DNA of 64,000 nucleotides from Mycolicibacterium elephantis DSM 44368 (GCF_004014805.1 NZ_ATDN01000034.1:124001-188000); one strand, 5' to 3'. Positions 27,980-36,813 are shown, counted from the first letter of the stretch. The notes: generated by a model from the letters alone, not told the origin. Translations and numbers: made by a program.

Positions 27980-28252
27980 GTGAATGTGAGGATGCTCGGA
28001 GCCGGAGCGGCGATGGTCGGCGTGCTGGGCTTCACGGCCCTCGGTATCGGTGCGGGTGTGGCCAGCGCCGATCAAACGGTTCCCAATTCGCCAGGCGTGA
28101 CGTGGAAGCTCGACCGGCCACATTGGGATGACGACTGGGACGACTGGCGTCACGAATGGCGGCACACGGGCTGGGACGGTCCGCGCTACGACGGTCCGTG
28201 CGCATGGGTTCCGCCCGCCGTCTCGATGTGGGTGCCGCCGGCCGTCTGCTAG
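27980..28252 (+). CDS. Small secreted Trp-rich protein
   Basis: 90 residues. A signal peptide (hydrophobic to about residue 27, ending VASA-DQ) is followed by a short mature part very rich in Trp, Asp and Arg (WDDDWDDWRHEWRHTGWD) and ending with the repeat WVPPAVSMWVPPAVC and a C-terminal Cys. No family function is known to me; similar small secreted proteins are frequent in mycobacteria. GTG 27980 has AAGGGA upstream. Its stop overlaps the stop of the convergent udgX by 4 bp. Confidence 0.7.
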   Translation: MNVRMLGAGAAMVGVLGFTALGIGAGVASADQTVPNSPGVTWKLDRPHWDDDWDDWRHEWRHTGWDGPRYDGPCAWVPPAVSMWVPPAVC

Positions 28253-28914
28253 CGGTCGGTCTGCGGTAGGAGTCCGGCGGCGAAACGCAGGTCGGACACC
28301 AACGCGTCGAACGCCTTCTCCCGCTCGGTCGGCGGTCCGCGCAGCACTGACGACGGGTGGACGGTGACCGTCACCCGCGGGTCGAAGTCAAGGATGTCGG
28401 TGTCCGCCCCGCGCGGCAGGCTCAATGCCTCACGGCGGTGTGCGGTCAGACGAAAAGTACTGCCCAGCAACGACTGTGCGGCGGTTGCCCCCATCAGCAC
28501 GACCACATCGGGTTGCAGCGCCATCAGTTCTTGGATCAGCCACGGCCGGCACGCCACCACCTCGGTGCGGCTGGGCTTCTTGTGGATGCGGCGCTTACCG
28601 CGTTCGGGCAGCGTGAACTTGAAGTGCTTGACCGCATTGGTGACATAGAGGCGGTCGCGCTCGATCCCGGCGGCCACAAGCGCTCTGTCGAGAAGGCGCC
28701 CGGCGGGCCCGACAAATGGGGCGCCCGCCTTGTCCTCCTGGTCACCGGGCTGTTCGCCGACCAATACCATCTCCGCTTCGGCCGAACCGGCGCCGAACAC
28801 CGCCTGGGTGGCGTCCAGGTACAGGTCGCACCCCTTACAGCCCTGCGCGGACGCCGCCAACTCGTCGAGGTCGGTGGTGTCGGGCACGAAATCCGCGGCG
28901 GTTGGGGCTGCCAT
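28249..28914 (-). CDS. udgX: UdgX-type uracil-DNA glycosylase that cross-links to DNA
   Basis: 221 residues from ATG 28914. It belongs to the family 4-like uracil-DNA glycosylase clan: Fe-S Cys pattern beginning CKGCDLY, active-site motif GEQPGDQEDKAG, and the diagnostic UdgX insertion GKRRIHKKPS. In M. smegmatis UdgX the His of this KRRIH loop attacks the abasic sugar and leaves the enzyme covalently bound to the DNA. C-terminal motif VHPSSVLRGP is also present. All key residues are intact. UdgX is common in environmental mycobacteria and absent from M. tuberculosis. It is divergent from the usp gene. Confidence 0.92.
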   Translation of the reverse strand: MAAPTAADFVPDTTDLDELAASAQGCKGCDLYLDATQAVFGAGSAEAEMVLVGEQPGDQEDKAGAPFVGPAGRLLDRALVAAGIERDRLYVTNAVKHFKFTLPERGKRRIHKKPSRTEVVACRPWLIQELMALQPDVVVLMGATAAQSLLGSTFRLTAHRREALSLPRGADTDILDFDPRVTVTVHPSSVLRGPPTEREKAFDALVSDLRFAAGLLPQTDR

Positions 28915-29282
28915 GCCCACCGGGTTACCCGGCTGACGGCGCGGAAACCACCCCGGCGTTATCTGCCATCGAAAATTTGAATACCAAACCGCGCCCATCG
29001 AATTGAAAAATTTGTACTTCTGACGATTTTGGCGCGCCAACGAAATCGACCGGCTGGGTTTTGCCGGGCCGGTGTTTCGGTCCGCCGCGACACACGTTCT
29101 CCGACAGGGACATTGCCGGGTGTAGGGCAGGTCACGTGCACCGTCGCGAGGTGATTTTGCCGGCAAGAGCACACCACAATGGCAGTGCGAATGGTATTCA
29201 TGTGTGGTGATTCGCACCCGTGTTCGGGTCCGAAAGGGTTACTGTCTCGGGTGGCGTTGAAATTGACACTGGGAGGATATGG
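28915..29282. other. 368-bp intergenic region between divergent udgX and usp genes
   Basis: No gene is seen. The segment 28960-29030 is AT-rich for this genome and ends in a perfect 12-bp palindrome TTGGCGCGCCAA (29029-29040), an operator-like site. Near usp, TTCGG-GT-CCGAA (29221-29232 region) is a short dyad. These may serve the two divergent promoters. Confidence 0.5.
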
Positions 29283-29726
29283 ATGAGCGCCTATCAGACC
29301 GTCGTGGTTGGCACGGACGGATCCGATTCATCGCTGCGCGCGGTGGAGAAGGCCGGCCATATCGCTGGAGAAAACGCCAGATTGATCGTCGCGACGGCGT
29401 ATTTCCCGCAAGAGGAAGACCAACGCGCCGCCGACGTGCTCAAGGACGAGGGCTACAAGATGGCCGGCAACGCGCCCATCTACGCCATCCTCCGCGAGGC
29501 ACGTGAACGCGCACAGCAGGCCGGTGCCAAGAACGTCGAGGAGAAGGCGATCGTCGGCGCGCCGGTCGACGCGCTTGTCGAACTGGCCGAAGAGGTGAAG
29601 GCCGACCTGGTGGTGGTCGGCAACGTCGGGCTGTCCACCATCGCCGGGCGGTTGCTCGGTTCGGTGCCCGCTAACGTGGCGCGCCGCGCCAAGACCGACG
29701 TGCTGATCGTGCACACCACGCCGTAA
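29283..29726 (+). CDS. Universal stress protein, cAMP-binding type (Rv1636 homologue)
   Basis: 147 residues, one USP domain: YQTVVVGTDGSDSSLRAVE at the N-terminus and the nucleotide-binding signature GNVGLSTIAGRLLGSVPANV near the C-terminus (G-2x-G-9x-GS). Rv1636 (TB15.3) binds cAMP in preference to ATP and has been proposed as a cAMP sink, which is notable because two adenylate cyclases lie in the same window. ATG 29283 has GGGAGGAT upstream. The last 56 bp overlap the convergent Lnt-like gene. Confidence 0.92.
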   Translation: MSAYQTVVVGTDGSDSSLRAVEKAGHIAGENARLIVATAYFPQEEDQRAADVLKDEGYKMAGNAPIYAILREARERAQQAGAKNVEEKAIVGAPVDALVELAEEVKADLVVVGNVGLSTIAGRLLGSVPANVARRAKTDVLIVHTTP

Positions 29727-31056
29727 TAATCAGCAACGCCATCACGATCACCCAGTCGCCGAAGCGCTGGTAGCCGGTGGTCCGCGAGTTCAGCGGAACA
29801 TCGACGACGGCGACGCCGCGGTCAGCGGCCTCAAGCCAGCCCAGCCGGCGTCCGTCGGCGTCGAACGCCGAACTGACCCCCGACGTCGCGGCGTGCACCG
29901 CCGGATGCCCGACTTCGACGGCGTGGACGGCGATCATGCTCGCCAACTGCGGCTGGGCCCAGCTGTTCTGATAGGTCGACGTCGCGCTCTGGTACGCCAG
30001 CAGGTCGGCCCCCATGTTCACCAGCCGCCGCGGCAGGTCGGAGAACAGCGCCTCGAAGCTGATCAGCGGCCCGACCGCGAGAGCGTCCGTGTGTAGCACG
30101 ACCGGTCCGCCGCCGCGGCGACGGTCTTCCGCGGCGGCGTCGGTGTGCCGGGTGGCCCAGCCGAGCACCGACCGAAACGGCACGTATTCGCCGAACGGGA
30201 CCAGCCGCGTCTTCGCGTACGTGCCGCGCACGCCGTCGGGCTCGATCAGCGCCGCGGACTTGTAGATCCCGCCCGACGCAGCGCGCGCGTCGACGTTGAC
30301 CAGCAGGCCGGCCCCGACCCGGCGGGACAGTTCGGCGAGCCGCGCGCCGACTTCGGGATCGCTGTTCAGGTCGACGACGACGCTGCTCTCACCCCAGACC
30401 ACGAGGTCGAGCCGCTGCCCGGTGAGCTCCCGCGTCAACGTCTCGCCGGCGGCCTGACGTGCGGCGCCGTCGGTGATGTCGCCGGGCTGCACGAGCGCGA
30501 CGCGCACCGCCGGTTGGTCCGCGGGCGCCGGGCCCGACCAGAACCACAGCGGGCCGGCGGCCACGATCGCGGCGGGCAACGCAACGGCCCGGACCGAGCG
30601 CAACAGCACCGCGCCCACGACCGCGGTGTTGGCGGCGACGATCAGGAAGCTGACCAGCCAGACGCCGCCCGCGGACGCCGGAGCCAGCGTCGCGGGCTGG
30701 TTCCACTGCGACGCCCCGAGCAACGCCCACGGCCCACCCAACCGGTCCCACGACCGCACGGCTTCGGCGAGCACCCACACGCTGGGCAGCACGACGACGG
30801 CGGCGAGCACCCCGCGGGTCGCGACCTGACCGCTGAGCAGGCGGTGCGCGGCCCACCCCCACGGCAGCCACAGCGCGCCGAGCGCCGCGGCCAGCACCAC
30901 CAGCAGCGGTCCGGCGCTCGGCCACAGCCAGTACTGCGCGGCCAGCACGAAGCCGGACATTCCGGCCCAGGCGCGTGCGGCGCCCTGGACCGCGGTCGGC
31001 GCCGCGCGCACGACCAGCAGTAGCGGGACCACGCCGACCCACGCCAGCCACCACAA
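29671..31056 (-). CDS. Apolipoprotein N-acyltransferase-like protein lacking the catalytic Cys
   Basis: At least 461 residues. Five to six N-terminal helices are followed by a nitrilase-like domain and a final helix, as in Lnt, which N-acylates lipoproteins in the membrane. The triad Glu (VVWGESSV) and Lys (TYAKTRLVPFGEYVPF) are present, but the Cys position reads LISFEALF, a Ser. From memory the second Lnt paralogue of M. bovis BCG also carries this change, so it may be a regulator or act otherwise. The first usable codon is TTG 31056, but in-frame hydrophobic codons (AAALPAGALLALAFPAPS) extend to about 31131, next to the aldolase stop, so the true start is probably upstream and non-canonical. 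Confidence 0.78.
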   Translation of the reverse strand: MWWLAWVGVVPLLLVVRAAPTAVQGAARAWAGMSGFVLAAQYWLWPSAGPLLVVLAAALGALWLPWGWAAHRLLSGQVATRGVLAAVVVLPSVWVLAEAVRSWDRLGGPWALLGASQWNQPATLAPASAGGVWLVSFLIVAANTAVVGAVLLRSVRAVALPAAIVAAGPLWFWSGPAPADQPAVRVALVQPGDITDGAARQAAGETLTRELTGQRLDLVVWGESSVVVDLNSDPEVGARLAELSRRVGAGLLVNVDARAASGGIYKSAALIEPDGVRGTYAKTRLVPFGEYVPFRSVLGWATRHTDAAAEDRRRGGGPVVLHTDALAVGPLISFEALFSDLPRRLVNMGADLLAYQSATSTYQNSWAQPQLASMIAVHAVEVGHPAVHAATSGVSSAFDADGRRLGWLEAADRGVAVVDVPLNSRTTGYQRFGDWVIVMALLIITAWCARSARRSWRGAPR

Positions 31057-31127
31057 CGACGGCGCGGGAAAGGCCAGGGCGAGCAGCGCGCCGGCGGGCA
31101 GCGCCGCTGCGAGGCCCCGAACCGAAC

Positions 31128-32012
31128 TCAGGTGGCGGAGGCCTTGGCGATGGCGGCGATCGCCTGATCGAGGGTGGCGTTGAACTCCTCGTCGCTCTGC
31201 TGAGCGGTCAGACCCTCGGTCAGCGCCCGCGAGAAGCTCGCGATGACGCCGTTGTTGCGGGCCAGCTTCTCGTTGGCGACCTCGCGGCTGTAGCCGCCCG
31301 ACAGCGCTACCACCCGCAGCACCTTCGGATGGTCGACGAGCTGTTTGTACAGGTTGTCGGTGTCGGGCAGGGTCAGCTTGAGCATGACCAGCTGGTCGTC
31401 ACCGAGTTGGTTGACGCTGTCGAGCAGCGCGGCGTTGAGCTGGTCCTCGGCTTCGGCCTTGCGGGGGCTGTGGATGTCGATCTCGGGCTCGATGATCGGG
31501 ACCAGCCCCTTGGCCAGCACCTGCTGGGCGACCTCGAACTGCTGCGCCACCACGGCGTCCAGACCGGCACCGGGCAGCTTGATGACCGAGCGCTCCTTGG
31601 TGCCGAAGATGCCTTTCTCGACGGCGCGGTCCAGCAGCTCGTCGAGGCCGGGCATCGGCTTCATCATCTGGGCGCCGTCCTTCTCCTCGGCCAGGCCCTT
31701 GTCGATCTTGAGGAACGGAACGATGTTCTTGACGTTCCACAGATAGTCCGCGGTCTGGCGCCCCTCGACTTCACGGTCCATTGTGTTCTCGAAGAGGATC
31801 GCGCCCACGATGCGATCGCCGTCGAAGGCGGGGCTGGTGATGATGCGGGTGCGCATCTGGTGCACCAGGTCGAACATCTCGTCTTCGCCGGAGTAGTCGT
31901 CCTCCGGAATGCCGTACAGCTTCAGCGCCTTGGGCGTGCTGCCGCCGCTCTGGTCCAGCGCAGCGATGAATCCAGTGCCGCTGCGCACCTTTTCCAACTG
32001 TGCGGTATTCAT
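31128..32012 (-). CDS. fda: Class I fructose-bisphosphate aldolase
   Basis: 294 residues of the class I (Schiff base) aldolase family, cleaving fructose 1,6-bisphosphate in glycolysis without a metal. Marks are [58 protein letters not shown], the Lys in VMLKLTLPD and ALSGGYSR phosphate contacts. M. tuberculosis relies mainly on a class II enzyme, so this may be a second aldolase. ATG 32012 follows GAGGAGACACGG. The stop lies close to the likely start of the Lnt-like gene, suggesting a two-gene transcript. Confidence 0.93.
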   Translation of the reverse strand: MNTAQLEKVRSGTGFIAALDQSGGSTPKALKLYGIPEDDYSGEDEMFDLVHQMRTRIITSPAFDGDRIVGAILFENTMDREVEGRQTADYLWNVKNIVPFLKIDKGLAEEKDGAQMMKPMPGLDELLDRAVEKGIFGTKERSVIKLPGAGLDAVVAQQFEVAQQVLAKGLVPIIEPEIDIHSPRKAEAEDQLNAALLDSVNQLGDDQLVMLKLTLPDTDNLYKQLVDHPKVLRVVALSGGYSREVANEKLARNNGVIASFSRALTEGLTAQQSDEEFNATLDQAIAAIAKASAT

Positions 32013-32127
32013 CCGTGTCTCCTCGCAACTGTCGCAATCGCCATCACGAATTTCGCTAGGTCGTGTGGCATCAGCCTAGGCCAACGCCGTCACCCATTGG
32101 TCCCGGGTCACAGGATGCGACCGCAGG

Positions 32128-32310
32128 TCACCAGCCGCGTTCGCGCCACTCACCCAGGTGCGGGCGCTCGGTTCCCAGCGTGGTGTCGTCGCCGTGGCCG
32201 GGATAGACCACCGTCGAGTCGCCGTAGACGTCGAACACGCGCGTGATGACGTGGTCGAGCAGCTGCTCGAAATCGCCTTCCTGCCAGGTCTTGCCGACCC
32301 CGCCGGGAAA
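32128..32310 (-). pseudogene. Stranded 3' end of the host MBL-fold gene (60 codons)
   Basis: Codons read FPGGVGKTWQEGDFEQLLDH and on to YPGHGDDTTLGTERPHLGEW and a TGA at 32130-32128. This is the native C-terminus of the Rv1637c-type MBL protein, cut from its 5' part when the element integrated. It has no start and is not expected to be translated. The intact-length gene, with a different 60-codon end, lies at 43994-44665. Confidence 0.9.
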
Positions 32311-32321
32311 TACCGTAGGCT
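32291..32321 (+). promoter_or_regulatory. Candidate integrase promoter spanning attL
   Basis: TTGCCG (32291-32296) and TAGGCT (32316-32321) with a 19-bp spacer, the -10 ending 7 bp before the GTG of the integrase, which would give a leaderless mRNA. The -35 lies in host DNA and the -10 in element DNA. The spacer is longer than ideal, so the call is weak. Confidence 0.3.
32300..32310 (+). other. attL core of the integrated element
   Basis: CCGCCGGGAAA on the plus strand. Host DNA (MBL 3' remnant) lies to the left, element DNA with the integrase to the right. The matching right core differs at one base. Confidence 0.75.
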
Positions 32322-32328
32322 TTGAACC

Positions 32329-33765
32329 GTGAATACGTCAACGGTTGAGCGGGTAGCTCTCTACGCGCGCATCAGCCAGGACGCCACCGGCAAGGCTCTC
32401 GGGGTCGCTGACCAGCTAGAACACGCTCGCACCTTCGCGATAGCGCGCGGCTACAAAATCGTCGCCGAGCACTCTGACAACGACATCTCGGCGTTCCGCG
32501 GCGCGAACCGACCCGCGTATCAGAAAGTCCTGAAGCTGGCGCGTGACCGCAAAATCGACCGGGTGATCGTGTACCACCTGACTCGCATGACGAGAAATCG
32601 CCGCGAGCGCGCCGAGTTCATCGACGCGTTCCACGCGTGCAAGGTCAACGTCTCCGAGGCGCAGGGCGGCGACTACGACCTGTCCACGGCGGCCGGCCGA
32701 ACTTGGGTGGACATACAGGGCGCGCTGGCGACGTGGGAGTCAGAGATCAAGTCGGAGCGCATTACGGCCGCTGCTGCGCGGCGTGCCCGGTCTGGTCGGC
32801 CATCCGGCGACCTCGGCTACGGGTGGATCAAACACGGCACCGGGTCCACAGCGACGTGGTCCGAGCACCCGCATGAGGCCGAGGTGGTACGCGAGATTGT
32901 CGACCGCCTGCTCGCTGGCGAGACTCTCCGGAGTATCACCGAGTCGCTAAACGATCGAGGGGAACCCGCACCGAAGGCCGCGCGGTGGGGCAAGACTAGC
33001 GTCAAGAAGCTCGCGATACGCGAATCCAACATCGCCCAGAGGGTGCATCATCGCGGCCAACCCGACGAGGAACGGTTCGACGGGTGCTGGCCGCCCATCG
33101 TCGACCGCGCCAAACACGAGAAGGTCGTGGCGCTGCTCACTGCGCCGACCAGAAGGACCAACGGTGTGGCACGCCCAGGGGCGCGGAAACATCTGCTGTC
33201 GTGGGGGATAGGCGCGTGTGGTGTGTGCGGGTCGAAGCTGCGCGCCGTCACCAAACGCGGCAAGCACGGCCGCCCGCTCGACCTGTACGTCTGCGACGAC
33301 AAGGGATGCGTAGGGCGCTCTGAGCCGATGGTGGACCAGTTAGTCACCCGGCTGGTCATTGGACGCCTGGCGATGCCCGATGCCCTGGAATGGCTAATCG
33401 GCGACGACCAGGAAGCACGGCGGTGGTCCGAGCGGGTCGATGAACTGAACCGCAGACTGGCCGATGCCGCGGACGCGTTCGCCGAGGGCGCCATCACCGC
33501 AGAGCAGTTGCGGCGCATCACCGCGAAGCTTCAACCTGACCTCGACGACGCCGAGAAGCGCCGCGCGGAACTGGTTGTATCCCTTGACCTTGACTCGTTA
33601 CGTCCGCTGGCAAGTCCTACCGCTCAAGAACGGTGGGACGAGATGACCGTGGCGCAGCGTCGAGCGGTGCTCGAAGCGCTCGGTATCCGCGTCATCATCG
33701 ACCGGACTCGGCCCGGCCCCGGATTCGACCCTGAAAGCGTGCGCATCGAATGGAATCAGCGATGA
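32329..33765 (+). CDS. int: Large serine integrase
   Basis: 478 residues. The N-terminal resolvase domain (about 1-150) has the nucleophile Ser16 in LYARIS, and the Arg cluster in VIVYHLTRMTRNRRERAEF. A recombinase domain (about 165-270) follows, then a zinc ribbon (ACGVCGSKLRAV...YVCDDKGC) and a coiled-coil segment (about 360-420), the layout of phage large serine recombinases such as Bxb1. It would join attP to an attB inside the MBL gene. GTG 32329 has no Shine-Dalgarno, so leaderless translation is likely. The stop overlaps the next gene (ATGA). Confidence 0.96.
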   Translation: MNTSTVERVALYARISQDATGKALGVADQLEHARTFAIARGYKIVAEHSDNDISAFRGANRPAYQKVLKLARDRKIDRVIVYHLTRMTRNRRERAEFIDAFHACKVNVSEAQGGDYDLSTAAGRTWVDIQGALATWESEIKSERITAAAARRARSGRPSGDLGYGWIKHGTGSTATWSEHPHEAEVVREIVDRLLAGETLRSITESLNDRGEPAPKAARWGKTSVKKLAIRESNIAQRVHHRGQPDEERFDGCWPPIVDRAKHEKVVALLTAPTRRTNGVARPGARKHLLSWGIGACGVCGSKLRAVTKRGKHGRPLDLYVCDDKGCVGRSEPMVDQLVTRLVIGRLAMPDALEWLIGDDQEARRWSERVDELNRRLADAADAFAEGAITAEQLRRITAKLQPDLDDAEKRRAELVVSLDLDSLRPLASPTAQERWDEMTVAQRRAVLEALGIRVIIDRTRPGPGFDPESVRIEWNQR

Positions 33766-34094
33766 GTGTCCAATCCGTCAAGCTCGTTTGCGCCCACGGA
33801 GTACAGGATGGCACTGCCGATTTCCTCGACAGGTTCCGGCTGCTGCGATCCTTTCCCGCAGCCCGCAAGTGGGTGCCGACCGACCCGCATGGGCAACAGC
33901 AGCTCGAGGGTGATGAACCAATCACATGGCCAGCAAGCCGGCAGGTAGAAAGCGACTTGTTGCGAGATCGGTATGACCGAAGGTGCGACAGGTGTGGGCG
34001 CACACTGCAACTGCGTCAAGAAAACCTGCAAGCGCTCCTGAATGCTGCAGCAGACCAGGGGCTCGACACGCTGTACCTCGACAACCTTCACTAA
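33762..34094 (+). CDS. Small element protein with a zinc-ribbon-like motif
   Basis: 110 residues starting at an ATG that overlaps the integrase stop (ATGA), so it is translationally coupled to int. It carries CDRCGRTLQLRQENL, half of a zinc ribbon, with an earlier LVCAHG. No family is recognised. Its coupling to int suggests a directionality factor or a co-regulated accessory, which is inference only. About 120 bp of non-coding DNA follow, including the dyad GGGTA-GCGT-TACCC (34110-34123). Confidence 0.55.
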   Translation: MSVQSVKLVCAHGVQDGTADFLDRFRLLRSFPAARKWVPTDPHGQQQLEGDEPITWPASRQVESDLLRDRYDRRCDRCGRTLQLRQENLQALLNAAADQGLDTLYLDNLH

Positions 34095-34215
34095 CCCAGC
34101 CCTAGATTGGGGTAGCGTTACCCACTGCGAGCGCAAGCACTATCGGCTGCGTCTCCGCTTTCGACATTTTGTCCGGGCATCCTCGGGCAGCTGATTGCTG
34201 CCTCGGAGGCCGTGA

Positions 34216-34452
34216 ATGTCCAAGCCCTGGACGAAAGCTCGCTCAGAGCACGCCAACCTTTGCAAGAAGCTCGGTCCTGATGACCCGCTGGTCATCGACA
34301 AGCGGGTCGAGCTACGCGCGCTTCGCCTAGAAGATTACGTGCAGCGCGTTCTCGCGGAAGCGCCGCCTTTGTCGGCAGAGCAGCGGGAGCGGATAGCTGA
34401 ATTGCTACGCCCCGGACGGCGATCCGAAACGAGCGGTGGCACGGGTCGATGA
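34216..34452 (+). CDS. Small helical element protein of unknown function
   Basis: 78 residues, mostly charged helix (HANLCKKLGPDDPLVIDKRVELRALRLEDYVQRVLAE), resembling small early proteins of actinobacterial phages. ATG 34216 heads the run of overlapping genes leading to the primase-helicase and follows a non-coding stretch with a likely promoter. No function can be assigned. Confidence 0.55.
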   Translation: MSKPWTKARSEHANLCKKLGPDDPLVIDKRVELRALRLEDYVQRVLAEAPPLSAEQRERIAELLRPGRRSETSGGTGR

Positions 34453-34691
34453 CGAAAAGCAGAAAGCCGGCCCCGCCGCAACAGGGCCGACCCTCTCCAC
34501 AACACCGCACCAACGGATATGCCAAGTGTAATGGATACACAACGTTTACCGCGCCGTTCAACATCGCGTGCGCCGATTGCGGTGCCTCACCCGGTACGCA
34601 ATGCATCAACGGTGTGACCGGCCAGCCGCTACGGCGGGCTCTCGCGCACCCTGGCCGTCTCCGCGATGCCGAGGCGGTGGCCGATGCCTAA
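34449..34691 (+). CDS. Small Cys-containing phage-type protein
   Basis: 80 residues. The C-terminal half has IACADCGASPGTQCINGVTGQP, a compact zinc-binding or Cys-rich motif seen in many actinophage proteins (C-x2-C-x6-C), followed by LRRALAHPGR. The start ATG overlaps the preceding stop by 4 bp and its end overlaps the primase start by 8 bp. Confidence 0.6.
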   Translation: MTKSRKPAPPQQGRPSPQHRTNGYAKCNGYTTFTAPFNIACADCGASPGTQCINGVTGQPLRRALAHPGRLRDAEAVADA

Positions 34692-36813
34692 TTCAACCGC
34701 CTACGAGCGTCTAGTCGACGCGCTTCGCGACTACGGCAGCACTATCACCGAGAATGGCCACGGCAAGGCACAAGCCCAGTGTCCAGCTCACGACGATGGT
34801 CGAGCGTCGCTGTCTGTCACCGCGATTGACGGTTCGGTGCTGGTGTATTGCCATGCTGGCTGCCAGACCCCTGACGTCCTGGCTGCGGTCCGGCTCGAGC
34901 TGTGCGACTTGTTCGATGACCGCCGCGAATCGGTCTACGAGTATCCCGATGGTCGCCGGGTGCACCGCACCCCCGACAAGCGGTTCTTTCAGAAGGGTGA
35001 AACTCAAGGCACTGCCCTTTACCGCGCCGACCGCATCGGGACCGCCGAAACGGTTTACGTGTGCGAAGGCGAAAAGGACGTGCTGGCAGTCGAATCCGTA
35101 GGCGGTGCGGCCGTGTGCCCGGCGATGGGCGCCGGGAAGGCGCACAAGTTCGACTGGTCACCGCTGCGCGGTAAGCGTGTCATCGTCGTGGCCGATAGAG
35201 ACGAGGCCGGCCGCAAGCACGCCGCCCAGGTGGCCGAGCTGCTGGACGGTATCGCCGCGTCAGTTGCGGTGGTGGAGGCGGCAACTGGTAAGGATGCTGC
35301 CGACCACATCGCCGCCGGGAAGACTCTTGAGCAACTGGTGTCGCTCACCGATGGCATGCCACGCCTGTGGCGGGCCACTGACCTACGGCCCGCCGCGCAA
35401 GCCCGATGGCTTGCCAAAGGCAGGCTGCCCCTGGCGTCGATCAGCCTGCTGGTCGGTGACGAGGGTATCGGCAAGTCGCTGCTGTGGGTGTGGATCGTCG
35501 CAGCCGTCACCACGGGCAAACCGCTTCCCGAGTTCGGCATCCCCGAGCGCGACCCACAGCACGTCATCCTCGTTTTCACCGAGGACGATTGGTCCCCCAC
35601 CGTGCGGCCCCGTTTGGAGGTCGCGGGGGCAGACCTGACCCGAATCCAGGTCATCTGTACCGAGGACGACGGCAGCGGAGCGCCGACATTCCCGCGCGAC
35701 CTCCACCTGATCGAACAAGCCGACCCGCCCCCCGCGCTAGTCGTGGTCGACGCTTGGCTCGACACCGTCCCACCCGGCCTACCGGTGCGCGACCCGCAAC
35801 AGGCCCGCCAAGCCTTGCACCCATGGCGCGAACTGGCCACCGCAACCGACGCCGCGGTTCTGCTGCTCTGCCACACCAACCGTGTCGCCTCGGCCAACGC
35901 TCGTGACCGCTATGGCGCGACGGGCGAACTGCGCAAGAAAGCGCGCATGACGCTCTACGCCCAGATCGATGACGATGGCCGCCTGGTCGTCGGCCCCGAG
36001 AAGATGAACACCGCTGCGCCGATTCCGGCCTCAGCGTTCACGATCACCGCGGTTCAGCACTTCCCGGCCACCGAGGACGGCGACGGCACCGTGCCCTTGT
36101 TGACCTACGCCGGGGAGTCTGAGCGCACCGCCCGCGAGCACATCGCCGACGCTTACGACACCGACCACGGCACCGATTCCCAAGACCGCGCCGACGCCGA
36201 ACGCTGGCTCCGCGACTACCTCGCCCAAGAGGGTCCACGCGCCCGTTCCGCCGACGCCAAACGGGAAGCCGCCAAGGCCGGAATCAGCGACAAGATGCTC
36301 CGCCGCGCCCGCAACCGCCTCGGCGTCACGATCAGCTACGAGGGAATGCCAGCAACGTCGGTCTGGTCCCTGCCCGAGCAGACCCGCGACGATGCACCAA
36401 ACGGTCGCGCCCAGCCTTCCGTATCGGAGGGCACAACAGACACAACAGGCGACAGAGCGTCCATCCACGCAGGTCACGCCAGATATGCCCAGTTGTGCCC
36501 ACACGATCCCAAAGGGCACAACAGGGCAAACCAAGTGCCACCTGCACAAACACCACCCGACAGTACGGTTGTGCCCACTGATACCGAGTTACGCCCCTCG
36601 AGGGCACAACAAGCGGCCCCCGGCGGGCTCACCCCATCGACACCCGGCCAGACCGAACGTGTCCAGCAAACACTGGCCAAGGTCCGCAACGGTGACCGTT
36701 CACCGCTGTGCCCCGAATGCTCACGCGCGCCGGCGCGCAGCGACACCGGGCGCTGTGACTTGTGCACCACCAAGGTCCGTCACGGCAACCTCGACAACGG
36801 CGGTGCATCATGA
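34684..36813 (+). CDS. Primase-helicase: zinc finger, Toprim and RepA-like ATPase
   Basis: 709 residues, the replication protein of the element. A CHCC-type primase zinc finger (Cys33, His36, Cys56, Cys60) is followed by a Toprim domain (VYVCEGEKD at about 126-132; VIVVADRDEAGRKH at 166-179). From about 235 comes a RepA/RecA-type ATPase: Walker A VGDEGIGKSLLW (258-265), Walker B ALVVVDAWLDT, and a sensor region LLLCHTNR. The C-terminal part (about 500-709) is a helical segment, then a disordered linker, and ends in a zinc ribbon (LCPECSRAPARSDTGRCDLC). It could make and extend primers for autonomous replication after excision. Confidence 0.85.
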   Translation: MPNSTAYERLVDALRDYGSTITENGHGKAQAQCPAHDDGRASLSVTAIDGSVLVYCHAGCQTPDVLAAVRLELCDLFDDRRESVYEYPDGRRVHRTPDKRFFQKGETQGTALYRADRIGTAETVYVCEGEKDVLAVESVGGAAVCPAMGAGKAHKFDWSPLRGKRVIVVADRDEAGRKHAAQVAELLDGIAASVAVVEAATGKDAADHIAAGKTLEQLVSLTDGMPRLWRATDLRPAAQARWLAKGRLPLASISLLVGDEGIGKSLLWVWIVAAVTTGKPLPEFGIPERDPQHVILVFTEDDWSPTVRPRLEVAGADLTRIQVICTEDDGSGAPTFPRDLHLIEQADPPPALVVVDAWLDTVPPGLPVRDPQQARQALHPWRELATATDAAVLLLCHTNRVASANARDRYGATGELRKKARMTLYAQIDDDGRLVVGPEKMNTAAPIPASAFTITAVQHFPATEDGDGTVPLLTYAGESERTAREHIADAYDTDHGTDSQDRADAERWLRDYLAQEGPRARSADAKREAAKAGISDKMLRRARNRLGVTISYEGMPATSVWSLPEQTRDDAPNGRAQPSVSEGTTDTTGDRASIHAGHARYAQLCPHDPKGHNRANQVPPAQTPPDSTVVPTDTELRPSRAQQAAPGGLTPSTPGQTERVQQTLAKVRNGDRSPLCPECSRAPARSDTGRCDLCTTKVRHGNLDNGGAS

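Noticed and set aside
32150-32341. 63-codon minus-strand frame at the left end of the element
   Set aside because: It is in a different frame from the MBL remnant and crosses the attachment core; the true remnant frame is 32310-32128.
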